Shown: one piece after another, positions 1-8,440 of the stretch
Numbering within the stretch: position 1 is the first letter of the stretch
Layout: every line of letters starts with the position of its first letter
From: Filimonas effusa
GTDB lineage: Bacteria > Bacteroidota > Bacteroidia > Chitinophagales > Chitinophagaceae
Direction of reading: 5' to 3'
Assembly: GCF_004118675.1 (NCBI RefSeq)
Contig: NZ_SDHZ01000001.1
Span: forward strand, 2,728,001-2,792,000
DNA length: 64,000 bases
Program-made: the position numbers and the translations under genes
The notes under the pieces: model-generated
What the model was told of the DNA's origin: nothing
Database searches by the model: none
Seen by the model: the letters and a program-made list of their open reading frames with translations, nothing else

Positions 1-3000
1 GCAACGTATCTTTAGGCTGCATACCAGAGATCCCCAGCTTCCAATCATCTTCTTTCTTTAATTTATATTTGAAGAAATATACATAGCCTTCTTTTTCTTT
101 CAGCTTAACAGCCCTTTTTTCGATCAGCTCTACCGCGTTGAACTTTTCATAACGTTTATCATTAAGCAGAATCGCCTGAGCCACTACATCCTGTTTATTA
201 TAAATAGCAGGGAACAGGTCGGTTCTTTTAATCTTCTCCAGCTGCTTTAACAATCGCGCCCGGTAATTATCGCGTTTGGCCAATGATAACCAAAGACTGT
301 CGGGTACTGCATATTGATGCGACACCATCGTAACGGCTGCCTGTAACTGCACATCCGGATCACGGGAAAGCAACAACTTATCAAAGAACTTGGCAACAGT
401 AGGATTCTTTTTATAGTACGGCGCCAATAACACGGCGTAGTCAGCCAACATACCTCCCCCCATCTCACCGGAACTTCTGTCATCCATGCTATTGTCATCT
501 TCATCCTGGCGGCTTAGCTTTTCAAGGATCTTCTCATCCCTGTTCTGCTGGCGCTTCAACTGAATTTTTGCATCAAAATATATTTTACTAAAATATTCAT
601 CATATTCTTTCGGCTTAACAAAACCGCTGTCCACCATGGTGCGCAACAATTCAATAACAGGTTCTTTATAATCTTCCAGCGAAGCCAGCTGCAATACTTC
701 AGGAAAAAGATCCTTCGAAAGCGCCAGGGAGTCTTCCAGTAAAGAAAAGATCCCGGAATTATCATAGTCATTGTCGAACACAGGCGGATCCTGCAACAGT
801 AATTGTTTCAATGAGGCATAAGACTGTTTGGTTCTAAGCCTGGCAAGACCACGCAATACCTCTGTCTGGAAATAGCTGGTATCTGCCGTTTTACTATACA
901 ATCCTTCAAGCGTTTGCCTTACCTTATCGGTACAGCACGAATCATCGATATACGATAGCTCACCAATCAATTTTGATTTAAGATCAAAATAATCTTTCTC
1001 ACCGTATTTGAGTTTATTGATAGCATCAACAAGTTTGTCGATACCGGCAGCCCCGAAATAAACATTGGAGATAGCTGCACGTGCTTTTTTGCGTGCGGAG
1101 GAATCTGTGCTGTAGTAATCAGTAAAGAAGCTATCTGTTTTATTCTCGAACACAGAAGGCCCCAGCTTCTGCGGCTCCGGCATAAAGCTGTTCAGGAAAT
1201 TACGGACAAAGGAGCTTTGAGGCTGCAGTGTATCGGTTAATACCGCAATGCGGAAAACATAATTATCCTGGAGCAGGTGTCGCATAGTGAGTTTGCGTAC
1301 AGTATTGGTATCCGTTATCTCCAGCTGGTAACCACTACACCGGTCCGATACACGGATAGGCTGGCGCGCAGACACTACCATTCCCTTATACTGTTTTTCA
1401 TCCAGCTCTACCTTCCAGAAACGCACAGATTCACGGCTGAAATAATATTTGGGTTTCTTTTCAACATATACAGAAATGACCTCGCCCGTAGTATCGTTTT
1501 GAAAAGTAGCATATTTCTCACCCAGCCAATAAGAAGCAGCCTCCTGTATCTGGTCCAGGAAAGATTCACTGGTAGCATCACTGACCATTTTTACAAGGTC
1601 TTTATCCAATACCGGCACTACCGGCGTTGTTACAGAAAACCGCAGCAGCGAATCGGTATAAAGCCGGGCAACAGGATAATTGAACCCTGTTAATTCAAAA
1701 GAATCGAAGAAACGGTCGAAACCCTCTGTCTTTTTATCGGGAGAGGTGGCTGCCAGCAGATAATAATGCGGACCGCGGATCACAGCACGGGCCTTCATAA
1801 ATCCGCCATTCTTCATTTCATACGTCATATCCAGCGCAGCATAACCATTCTGCACAGTTGCCTTGCGGCTGATCTCCTTTTCTATCAGTTCCGACTTCCG
1901 CACACTCTCTGCAATAAGCGATATGTCAAAAGTATCTTCCTCCAGGAATTCATAATTATAAAGCGATTTCTTCCATACAAAAAACGAGTTCCTGGTAACA
2001 GAATCAACAGCCTCATATTCCCAGCGGTTGATCCTGTCCGTATTGCTCTGGTTTAAACTGATATCAGGAGAATGCGGCATCATTACCTTGAACTCCCCGG
2101 AAGCAGGTTGAAAGGTCTCCCATTTTTTACCATTATTGATAATACGGATGGAATTAAAGAAAGTCTCAGCCTCCTGCCCCTCAACATAGTTGTCGTTTCC
2201 GCTCATCTTAAAAACCAGCACTTCAAAAGGAGTAGCAATAATGTTATACCGCTGAAGATCTCCTCTTCGGGTACGGTTGGTAATATCAAAGCCGGGATAT
2301 CCATTTTTAACGATAGCAGTTTTCTTCAATATCTTACCCGGTATATTCTCATAAAGCAAACTATCGATCTTTTTCGTCACCTCTTTAGCCGAAGCGCCGC
2401 CAAGCCCGGCATGCGTTTTTACCCTGGTAAGCATATAATACGAACCGTTATCCATATCTGCATACTGCCACGAGCCATTAAGGCTGCTAACCCGGGTATC
2501 GGACCTTTTATACAACGGCCCCGGCATAAGCATATGTACCCTGCCGTCATCTGTAGCCACGGCGCCAAACGATACCGGAACACGCATTTTGTCGATAGCA
2601 TCTTTCCTGGTGGCATCCCTGTCCTGCATCATAATCGGACGAAGCCTGTACCCCTTGGCACGCAATAATTCAATAACACCCCTCTTACCCGCCAGGTGCG
2701 CCGCACCAACGCCAACAAAAAGACTGTTTTTCCTCAGAATAGTATCTATCGATGCCGCCTGAATTTCATTACGCTTGTACAGGAACTTCTCCATAAAGGC
2801 TACCGAGTTGGTAGTAAGCACTTCCAGCGAATCAAGCAGGTCAAGATCTCCCCTGCGGTACGCTTCCTGCATTTTCTTTTGAATATCGAACATCAATTCC
2901 CCGTCTGCATCAAAACGCTTTTTCTTCTTCTCCTTCGCCATATCCTGGTAAGCCTCAAACATAATGCGCTCTGCTTCGTAATAATCTTCTACACCACCCG

Positions 3001-3502
3001 GCTTCTTCCCCAGCTTCCGCCCTGTTTGATAGATATAAAGATCTAGATAGGTATTTTCCTCATAATCAGCTTCCGACTGCATGGTGCGGTAAAGCAACCC
3101 ATTGATCTGGGTAGGATCTTCGGTAAGGGCAGCCTTCAGATTGTCTTCATACTTCTCGATCCTGAACGAAGATTCGCGCAGATAGTCTTCAGCCCCCTTC
3201 CGCATGTAAGTACTGATATCACGCTGGGCATTGCTCCTTTTAAACATATCATTCTGCCACGAACCCGGGTTCAGTTCCAGCGCTACCATATCGCAGCTTT
3301 GAATAGCATGATAAAAAGAGTCGCTCAAATGGAACACCATTTTGCTGCTCACGTGCATGGTACCAAAAAGATAGGAAGGTTTTTTAAGGCCGTTACCCGT
3401 TATCTCCCACAGTAAGCTGGGATATTTAGCCGGTTTGTTTTTTTGGGAAAAGGCATTGATAACGAATACTATACAGCAGAAAAAGGTGACAAATTTGCGC
3501 AT
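1..3502 (-). CDS. TraB/GumN-family fusion protein with long C-terminal extension (3' end outside window)
   Basis: I translated this by hand from the complement: the frame is open from an ATG at 3502 to the window edge (more than 1160 codons), so the stop lies outside. Residues 1-20 are a signal peptide ending in FSQ. Residues about 30-290 match the TraB/GumN family: YLFGTMHVS carries the GxMH motif at 47-50, and a late VGAAHLAG motif sits near 275. GumN proteins are usually only about 300 residues. Here more than 870 residues follow, with at least two copies of a module that begins near a V-MP motif, contains NGYPGFD or NGYAALD, and ends in a FF-S(I/F) motif. A helical, HEAT-like region comes after them. 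Family function is poorly known (possible metallo-hydrolase). Exported location is inferred from the signal peptide. Divergent from queA. Confidence 0.8.
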   Translation of the reverse strand, partial: MRKFVTFFCCIVFVINAFSQKNKPAKYPSLLWEITGNGLKKPSYLFGTMHVSSKMVFHLSDSFYHAIQSCDMVALELNPGSWQNDMFKRSNAQRDISTYMRKGAEDYLRESSFRIEKYEDNLKAALTEDPTQINGLLYRTMQSEADYEENTYLDLYIYQTGRKLGKKPGGVEDYYEAERIMFEAYQDMAKEKKKKRFDADGELMFDIQKKMQEAYRRGDLDLLDSLEVLTTNSVAFMEKFLYKRNEIQAASIDTILRKNSLFVGVGAAHLAGKRGVIELLRAKGYRLRPIMMQDRDATRKDAIDKMRVPVSFGAVATDDGRVHMLMPGPLYKRSDTRVSSLNGSWQYADMDNGSYYMLTRVKTHAGLGGASAKEVTKKIDSLLYENIPGKILKKTAIVKNGYPGFDITNRTRRGDLQRYNIIATPFEVLVFKMSGNDNYVEGQEAETFFNSIRIINNGKKWETFQPASGEFKVMMPHSPDISLNQSNTDRINRWEYEAVDSVTRNSFFVWKKSLYNYEFLEEDTFDISLIAESVRKSELIEKEISRKATVQNGYAALDMTYEMKNGGFMKARAVIRGPHYYLLAATSPDKKTEGFDRFFDSFELTGFNYPVARLYTDSLLRFSVTTPVVPVLDKDLVKMVSDATSESFLDQIQEAASYWLGEKYATFQNDTTGEVISVYVEKKPKYYFSRESVRFWKVELDEKQYKGMVVSARQPIRVSDRCSGYQLEITDTNTVRKLTMRHLLQDNYVFRIAVLTDTLQPQSSFVRNFLNSFMPEPQKLGPSVFENKTDSFFTDYYSTDSSARKKARAAISNVYFGAAGIDKLVDAINKLKYGEKDYFDLKSKLIGELSYIDDSCCTDKVRQTLEGLYSKTADTSYFQTEVLRGLARLRTKQSYASLKQLLLQDPPVFDNDYDNSGIFSLLEDSLALSKDLFPEVLQLASLEDYKEPVIELLRTMVDSGFVKPKEYDEYFSKIYFDAKIQLKRQQNRDEKILEKLSRQDEDDNSMDDRSSGEMGGGMLADYAVLLAPYYKKNPTVAKFFDKLLLSRDPDVQLQAAVTMVSHQYAVPDSLWLSLAKRDNYRARLLKQLEKIKRTDLFPAIYNKQDVVAQAILLNDKRYEKFNAVELIEKRAVKLKEKEGYVYFFKYKLKKEDDWKLGISGMQPKDTL

Positions 3503-3564
3503 AGGTGATGGTATATTGAATATTTCCCTTGAAGTTAGGCAAAAGGCAGATGAATTAGCCCGAT

Positions 3565-3595
3565 TTTGCACTTTGCCTTAAAAAAACTACCTTTG
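3565..3595 (+). promoter_or_regulatory. Bacteroidota-type promoter upstream of queA
   Basis: TTTG at 3565-3568 is separated by exactly 19 nt from TACCTTTG at 3588-3595. This matches the known Bacteroides primary-sigma consensus of TTTG, 19 nt, TAnnTTTG. The expected start of transcription is near 3600, about 87 nt before the queA ATG. It faces away from the TraB-like gene. Confidence 0.65.
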
Positions 3596-3686
3596 CCCCC
3601 TTTTAAATCATGCCGTAACATGACAATTATCCTAACCTCACCGTTGGGAGAAGTGTATGTGGCCATTGAAAGAAATCAATAGACAC

Positions 3687-4736
3687 ATGAAATTATCGCA
3701 ATTCAAATTTGATCTCCCCCTTAACCTTATTGCTCAAAACCCTACCAAGCGCCGTGAAGACAGCCGTATGATGGTTGTAGATCGTAAAACTGGTAACATT
3801 GAGAACCGTTATTTCCGCGACATCCTTGATTATTACGACGACAAAGACGTGTTTGTAGTGAACAACACAAAGGTGTTCCCCGCACGGATGTATGGACGCA
3901 AGGAGAAAACAGGTGCTAAAATCGAAGTATTCCTGTTACGTGAACTGAACAAGCCCAACCGTTTATGGGACGTGATCGTAGATCCTGCCCGTAAAATCCG
4001 TGTAGGCAACAAGCTTTATTTTGGAGAAAACGACGAACTGGTGGCAGAAGTAATTGACAACACTACCAGCCGTGGACGTACCATCCGGTTCCTATGGGAA
4101 GATGATGAGGAAAGCTTCAAAAAAATGCTCGAATTCCTGGGCGAAACGCCGCTTCCTAAATACATCAAACGCAAGCCCGATGAGGAAGATAAAGAACGGT
4201 ACCAGACAGTTTACGCCAAACACGAAGGCGCCGTTGCCGCTCCTACCGCTGGCTTACACTTTAGTAAAGAATTGATCAAACGTTGTGAGATCAAGGGTAT
4301 CCGCTTCTCCGAAGTAACCCTGCACACAGGCCTTGGCACCTTCCGCCCTATTGAAGTGGAAGACCTCAGCAAGCATAAAATGGACGCCGAATACTACCGT
4401 ATCGACGAAAGTGCCTGCAAGATCGTGAACAAAGCCAAGGAAACCGGCCACCGCATCTGCTCTATCGGCACCACCACCATGCGTGCCATGGAAAGCAGCT
4501 TTACAGCACAGAAACTGTTAAAACCCAGCGAAGGATGGACCAATACTTTTATCCATCCTCCTTACGATTTTAACGTAGCCGATAGCCTGGTAACCAACTT
4601 CCACCTGCCAAAAACCAGCCTTCTGATCATGACCTGCGCTTTTGCCGGTTACGATCTTACCATGGAAGCTTACAAAAGAGCCATTAAAGACAAATACAGG
4701 TTCTTCAGCTATGGCGACGCATTGCTGATTCTCTAA
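3687..4736 (+). CDS. queA: S-adenosylmethionine:tRNA ribosyltransferase-isomerase QueA
   Basis: This enzyme transfers and isomerises the ribosyl group of SAM onto 7-aminomethyl-7-deazaguanine in tRNA, giving epoxyqueuosine at wobble position 34. The 349-residue product starts [11 protein letters not shown], as the family normally does, and has DSRMMVV near 26-32, [18 protein letters not shown] and the C-terminal [11 protein letters not shown] block. The reading frame also allows an ATG ten codons upstream, but the family N-terminus fits 3687. It is a single gene with its own promoter (3565-3595) and terminator (4765-4786). The cytoplasmic role is firm from family identity. No other queuosine genes are in the window. 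Confidence 0.96.
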   Translation: MKLSQFKFDLPLNLIAQNPTKRREDSRMMVVDRKTGNIENRYFRDILDYYDDKDVFVVNNTKVFPARMYGRKEKTGAKIEVFLLRELNKPNRLWDVIVDPARKIRVGNKLYFGENDELVAEVIDNTTSRGRTIRFLWEDDEESFKKMLEFLGETPLPKYIKRKPDEEDKERYQTVYAKHEGAVAAPTAGLHFSKELIKRCEIKGIRFSEVTLHTGLGTFRPIEVEDLSKHKMDAEYYRIDESACKIVNKAKETGHRICSIGTTTMRAMESSFTAQKLLKPSEGWTNTFIHPPYDFNVADSLVTNFHLPKTSLLIMTCAFAGYDLTMEAYKRAIKDKYRFFSYGDALLIL

Positions 4737-4764
4737 ATCACAGATCTTTATTTATTTTATATAG

Positions 4765-4786
4765 AGGCCCCAACAGGGGCCTTTTT
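4765..4786 (+). terminator. Rho-independent terminator of queA
   Basis: AGGCCCC (4765-4771) and GGGGCCT (4776-4782) form a perfect 7-bp stem with an AACA loop, followed by a short T run. Confidence 0.85.
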
Positions 4787-4882
4787 ATTTTCCCACACGT
4801 GCCCTATAACACACCACCGCTTGCCAAAACATACACAGTAATTGATAATAGTGACTTATATTAGCATTAACAATGATGAGTC

Positions 4883-5800
4883 ATGAAACATTTAACGCTT
4901 GCCCTGATCTTTGCAGCAATCCCATTCACCGTTATGTTCAGTCAACAGGTATTACCACTCTACGAAGGCCCGGTGCCCAATTCCAGACCTTCCAATACGT
5001 ATAAAGAAGAACAAACGCCTTCTAACAACAGGATCACTATTGCCAAAGTCATCAACCCTACGCTTACCGCCTATTTCCCAAAAGAAGCCAGGAGTAATGC
5101 AGCCGTGATCATTTGCCCAGGTGGCGGCTATGGCCGTTTGGCCGCTACACACGAAGGCACCGAAGTAGCCCAGTTATTCAACAGCTGGGGCATCACAGCT
5201 TTTGTTTTGAAATACAGGTTGCCCAGCGACTCTATTATGCTCGATAAATCAACAGGACCATTACAGGATGCACAGCGTGCCATACAACTGGTAAGGTCAA
5301 GAGCTGCCGAATGGAAACTGGACACAAGTAAAATAGGTATCATGGGATTCTCTGCAGGCGGACACCTTGCTTCTTCCGCAGGTACACATTTCAATAAAAT
5401 ATTAATCAACAATCCCGCCGGCATCAGCGTAAGACCCAGCTTTATGGTGCTGGTATATCCCGTGATCACTTTCTCCGACAAGTACACACACATGGGATCA
5501 CGCACCAACCTCATTGGAAAAACGCCTTCCAGCGATAGTATCAGCTATTTTTCAAATGAGCTGCAGGTAACTGCCCAAACGCCTCCCGCATTCCTTGTAC
5601 ATGCAGGCGACGACAAAGCTGTACCGGTAGACAACAGTATTTCGTTTTACCAGGCGTTGAACCAGTTTGGCTCCCCGTCCGAACTGCATATCTACCCCAA
5701 AGGCGGCCACGGATTTGGCCTGCACAACAGCACCACTACAGACGAATGGCCCGAACGTTTAAAGAACTGGATGAAAGGAATAGGCGCATTGCCTAAATAG
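4883..5800 (+). CDS. Secreted alpha/beta hydrolase, acetyl-esterase/xylan-esterase type
   Basis: This 305-residue protein has a signal peptide (residues 1-20, cut near FSQ) and an alpha/beta hydrolase fold of the acetyl esterase (AXE/BD-FAE-like) type. Visible features are the oxyanion region CPGGGYG (78-84), the nucleophile elbow GFSAG (155-159, Ser157), the acid region VHAGDDKAVP (Asp244 likely) and the catalytic His276 in GGHGFGL. Such enzymes remove acetyl groups from plant polysaccharides or small esters. The substrate here is unknown and no carbohydrate-utilisation genes lie beside it. The ATG at 4883 gives the signal peptide directly. The transcript ends at the repeat element carrying a terminator at 5900-5934. 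Confidence 0.85.
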   Translation: MKHLTLALIFAAIPFTVMFSQQVLPLYEGPVPNSRPSNTYKEEQTPSNNRITIAKVINPTLTAYFPKEARSNAAVIICPGGGYGRLAATHEGTEVAQLFNSWGITAFVLKYRLPSDSIMLDKSTGPLQDAQRAIQLVRSRAAEWKLDTSKIGIMGFSAGGHLASSAGTHFNKILINNPAGISVRPSFMVLVYPVITFSDKYTHMGSRTNLIGKTPSSDSISYFSNELQVTAQTPPAFLVHAGDDKAVPVDNSISFYQALNQFGSPSELHIYPKGGHGFGLHNSTTTDEWPERLKNWMKGIGALPK

Positions 5801-5825
5801 CATAATAATTTAAAAAGAAAGAGGG

Positions 5826-5934
5826 TGGCTCATAAATAAAAATAGCCGCTGAGAATTGCTTAAACGGGAACCCTTCTCCATCAGGCACCCGAGAAAAACG
5901 AGGCCGTATCTCGCTTATGATACGGCCTCTTTTT
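5826..5934 (+). repeat. Structured intergenic repeat element, copy A (includes terminator)
   Basis: This 109-nt stretch is clearly homologous to 52075-52179. Both begin with TGGCT-ATAAATAAAAATAGCCG, share a central TTAAACGGG...CTTCTCC...CCCGA block in which CGGG can pair with CCCG, and end with a GAGGCCGTATC...GATACGGCCTC hairpin and T run. Loops and spacers differ by small substitutions and indels, while the pairing segments are kept. It lies in the 3' region of the esterase gene, converging on lysC. The function is unknown: a dispersed repeat, a decayed mobile-element end or an RNA motif are all possible. Confidence 0.75.
5900..5934. terminator. Bidirectional terminator between esterase and lysC
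   Basis: GAGGCCGTATC (5900-5910) and GATACGGCCTC (5919-5929) form a perfect 11-bp stem. A T run follows on the plus strand and an A-rich stretch (5893-5898) precedes, so it can serve both converging genes. It is the 3' part of repeat copy A. Confidence 0.85.
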
Positions 5935-5948
5935 ATCATCCTGGGAAA

Positions 5949-7268
5949 TTACAATCCAAAAATTCCGGCATTCAGCAGCTGCAAAGTTTTAGTCCTGTAT
6001 TCGCTGGGCACAAGCAGGGAAATATTGTGAGGACTTCCACCATAGCTCACCATACGAACAGGTATTTCTGCAAGCGTATCGAAAAGACGCTTCAATACAT
6101 CAGGCGTTTCAGCAATCTCATTACCAACAATGGAAACGATAGATTGGTCTTTATCAACCTCTACATGCCCAAATGGCTCAAGCTCTTTAATAATAGTATC
6201 GAGATGGGCATCTGTATCGATCGTTACAGATACAGCTACTTCCGACGTAGTGATCATATCTATAGGAGTGCGATATTTTTCAAACACTTCAAATACCTTT
6301 CTTAAAAAGCCATAAGCAAGCAGCATACGGCTGCTTTTGATCTTGATAGCAATGATGCCGTCTTTGGCGGCAACCGCTTTCACCCCAACAGAACCTGCGT
6401 CTTCCTCGATGGTAGTACCTTTTGCATCAGGCTGCATGGTGTTGAGCAGCTTAACAGGCACATTGTTCATTTGTGCAGGCCAGATACAGGTAGGATGAAG
6501 GATCTTTGCGCCGAAATAAGCCAGCTCAGCCGCTTCATCGAAGCTCAGTTGCTCGATTGCTAAGGTTTTATTTACGATACGGGGATCGTTGTTATGCATA
6601 CCGTCGATATCTGTCCATATCTCACACACACTTCCCTTAACAGCTGCTGCGATAAGCGATGCAGTATAATCACTGCCGCCTCTTTTCAGGTTATCCACTT
6701 CTCCCCTCGCATTGCGGCAGATATAACCTTGTGTGATAAACATTTTTTTATCACTATGCTGTTTCAACTGCTGGCTTAGCTTCTGCTGGATAGCAGGCAG
6801 GTTGGGCTCTTCATTTGCATCGATGCTCATAAATTCCAACGCAGGCAACAGCAGGTGATCAACTCCTGTTTCTTCAAGATAAACGCTGAACAGCTTTGTG
6901 CTCAGCAGCTCGCCTTGCGCCAGGATATCTTTATTCAATGCTTCACTGAAAGAAATGCGAAGAATGATCTGGAGAAACTCGAAGTGTTCGGTAACAATAT
7001 CACCTGCCTTCTTACGCGCTGCTTCAGTAGTAACGAGAGCAGGGATAAAATTCCTGTAATGCGCTTCAAGTTCTTCAATCTTTCGTTTGGCTGCATCTCT
7101 GTCGCTATTGGCAATACTGTCGCTGATAGCTACCAATGCGTTGGTAGTACCGCTGAGGGCGCTCAATACCACGATCTTTGACTCGTCATCTTTAGTGATG
7201 AGCTGAGCTACCTGGTGCATACGTTCCGGCTTACCTACGCTGGTGCCGCCAAACTTCATTACTTTCAT
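5949..7268 (-). CDS. lysC: Aspartate kinase
   Basis: Aspartate kinase phosphorylates aspartate in the first step of lysine, threonine and methionine synthesis. The 439-residue protein opens with MKVMKFGGTSVG (the KFGGTS nucleotide-binding motif), carries GGSDYTASL near 200, and has two C-terminal ACT-like regulatory regions, the last containing VGNEIAETP. There is no fused homoserine dehydrogenase, so it is a monofunctional enzyme. ACT domains imply feedback control by an end-product amino acid, though which one cannot be read from the sequence. It lies 60 bp downstream of the Ldh-family gene on the same strand and may share its transcript. Confidence 0.93.
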   Translation of the reverse strand: MKVMKFGGTSVGKPERMHQVAQLITKDDESKIVVLSALSGTTNALVAISDSIANSDRDAAKRKIEELEAHYRNFIPALVTTEAARKKAGDIVTEHFEFLQIILRISFSEALNKDILAQGELLSTKLFSVYLEETGVDHLLLPALEFMSIDANEEPNLPAIQQKLSQQLKQHSDKKMFITQGYICRNARGEVDNLKRGGSDYTASLIAAAVKGSVCEIWTDIDGMHNNDPRIVNKTLAIEQLSFDEAAELAYFGAKILHPTCIWPAQMNNVPVKLLNTMQPDAKGTTIEEDAGSVGVKAVAAKDGIIAIKIKSSRMLLAYGFLRKVFEVFEKYRTPIDMITTSEVAVSVTIDTDAHLDTIIKELEPFGHVEVDKDQSIVSIVGNEIAETPDVLKRLFDTLAEIPVRMVSYGGSPHNISLLVPSEYRTKTLQLLNAGIFGL

Positions 7269-7328
7269 CGCAATCGGATCTTGTTTTTAGAGTTGTTAAT
7301 GATGTTATGATTCAATTGGGGAGCGAAG

Positions 7329-8405
7329 TTAAAGCGCAATTCCGAATTTCTCTCCCAATTGTTTCAGATCGTTCACTACCGGAGCCACAACAGGAATTCC
7401 ATTCTCCATCCTGTAGCTTTCGGTTTCACGCTCAGGATCACCCGGAATCAGCACTTTTTCATAACCCGGAGCAGGTTTGGCCTGCCGGAAACGACCGATC
7501 CAGTTATCCATATGTTGTTTAAATTCTTCAGCAGGACGGAAAGCATCAACACGCATGGCGCCGAAGAAATGCCCTAACCCCTGTCCCGGCATATTTTCGG
7601 GCATAGGAACATAAGCAGGGAAAGGAGGCGCCCAGGGCCCATAACTGGCGCCACTGAGTACTGCCGAAAAAATATCTACGATACTGCCCAGTGCATATCC
7701 CTTATGACTGCCATGCTCCCTGTCGCTGCCAAGAGGAAGTAATGCCCCGGCTTCTTTCAGGGCATGAGCATTGGTCGATGAATTACCATCCTTGTCCTGT
7801 ACCCACCCTGCTGGAGCATCAGCATTCTTACGCTGTAATATTTCAAGTTTACCGTTGGCAGCAGTGGTAGTAGCAAAATCGGCAACAAAAGGCGGCTGCT
7901 GCGCAGCAGGAATAGCAACTGCAATAGGATTAGTCCCCAGCATCCGCTCTACACTGCATGTAGGGGCCACCAGCGCACTGGCATTGGTCATAGCCATACC
8001 AATCATATCACTTTGCAATGCCATCATCGCATGATACCCCGCAATACCAAAATGATTACTGTTACGCACACTCACCCATCCGGTACCCACCTGCCGTGCC
8101 TTTTCAATAGCAATGGCCATAGCATAAGGCGCTACCACCAGCCCAAGCCCCGCATCACCATCCACAACCGCTGTAGAAGGCGTTTCATGTACAACCCGTA
8201 TATCCGGTGTTGCATTAATCCGTTTTGCTTCCCAAAGTCGTACGTAACCGCTGAGACGCGCCACACCATGACTGTCTATACCACGCAGATCGGCAGACAC
8301 CAGCACTGCTGTGGCAAGCGCAGCATGTTCATCGGAGCAGCCTATTTTTTTAAAGATATTTTGAGTAAAGGCAGACAATTGCCCGTAAGAATACACGTTT
8401 TCCAT
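7329..8405 (-). CDS. Ldh-family (malate/L-lactate-type) NAD(P)-dependent oxidoreductase
   Basis: This 358-residue protein belongs to the Ldh_2 family (malate/ureidoglycolate/2,3-diketogulonate dehydrogenases), which oxidise 2-hydroxyacids with NAD(P). Diagnostic segments are GIDSHGVARL near 43-52, SNHFGIAGYHAM near 115-126, and the late GSDREHGSHKGYAL segment. Substrate specificity cannot be told from motifs. It precedes lysC in the same direction and is divergent from the YkuD-like gene, with only about 35 bp between starts. That leaves little room for two promoters. Confidence 0.88.
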   Translation of the reverse strand: MENVYSYGQLSAFTQNIFKKIGCSDEHAALATAVLVSADLRGIDSHGVARLSGYVRLWEAKRINATPDIRVVHETPSTAVVDGDAGLGLVVAPYAMAIAIEKARQVGTGWVSVRNSNHFGIAGYHAMMALQSDMIGMAMTNASALVAPTCSVERMLGTNPIAVAIPAAQQPPFVADFATTTAANGKLEILQRKNADAPAGWVQDKDGNSSTNAHALKEAGALLPLGSDREHGSHKGYALGSIVDIFSAVLSGASYGPWAPPFPAYVPMPENMPGQGLGHFFGAMRVDAFRPAEEFKQHMDNWIGRFRQAKPAPGYEKVLIPGDPERETESYRMENGIPVVAPVVNDLKQLGEKFGIAL

Positions 8406-8440
8406 GTGTGCAAGTTAAGAAAGGCTACTTTTACAGCAGC

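Noticed and set aside
1277-3046. Several plus-strand open frames of 96-198 codons
   Set aside because: They are antisense to the TraB-like gene, which has an uninterrupted frame with a signal peptide and family motifs.
4883-5800. Polysaccharide utilisation locus around the esterase
   Set aside because: No SusC/SusD pair, glycoside hydrolase or sensor is adjacent.
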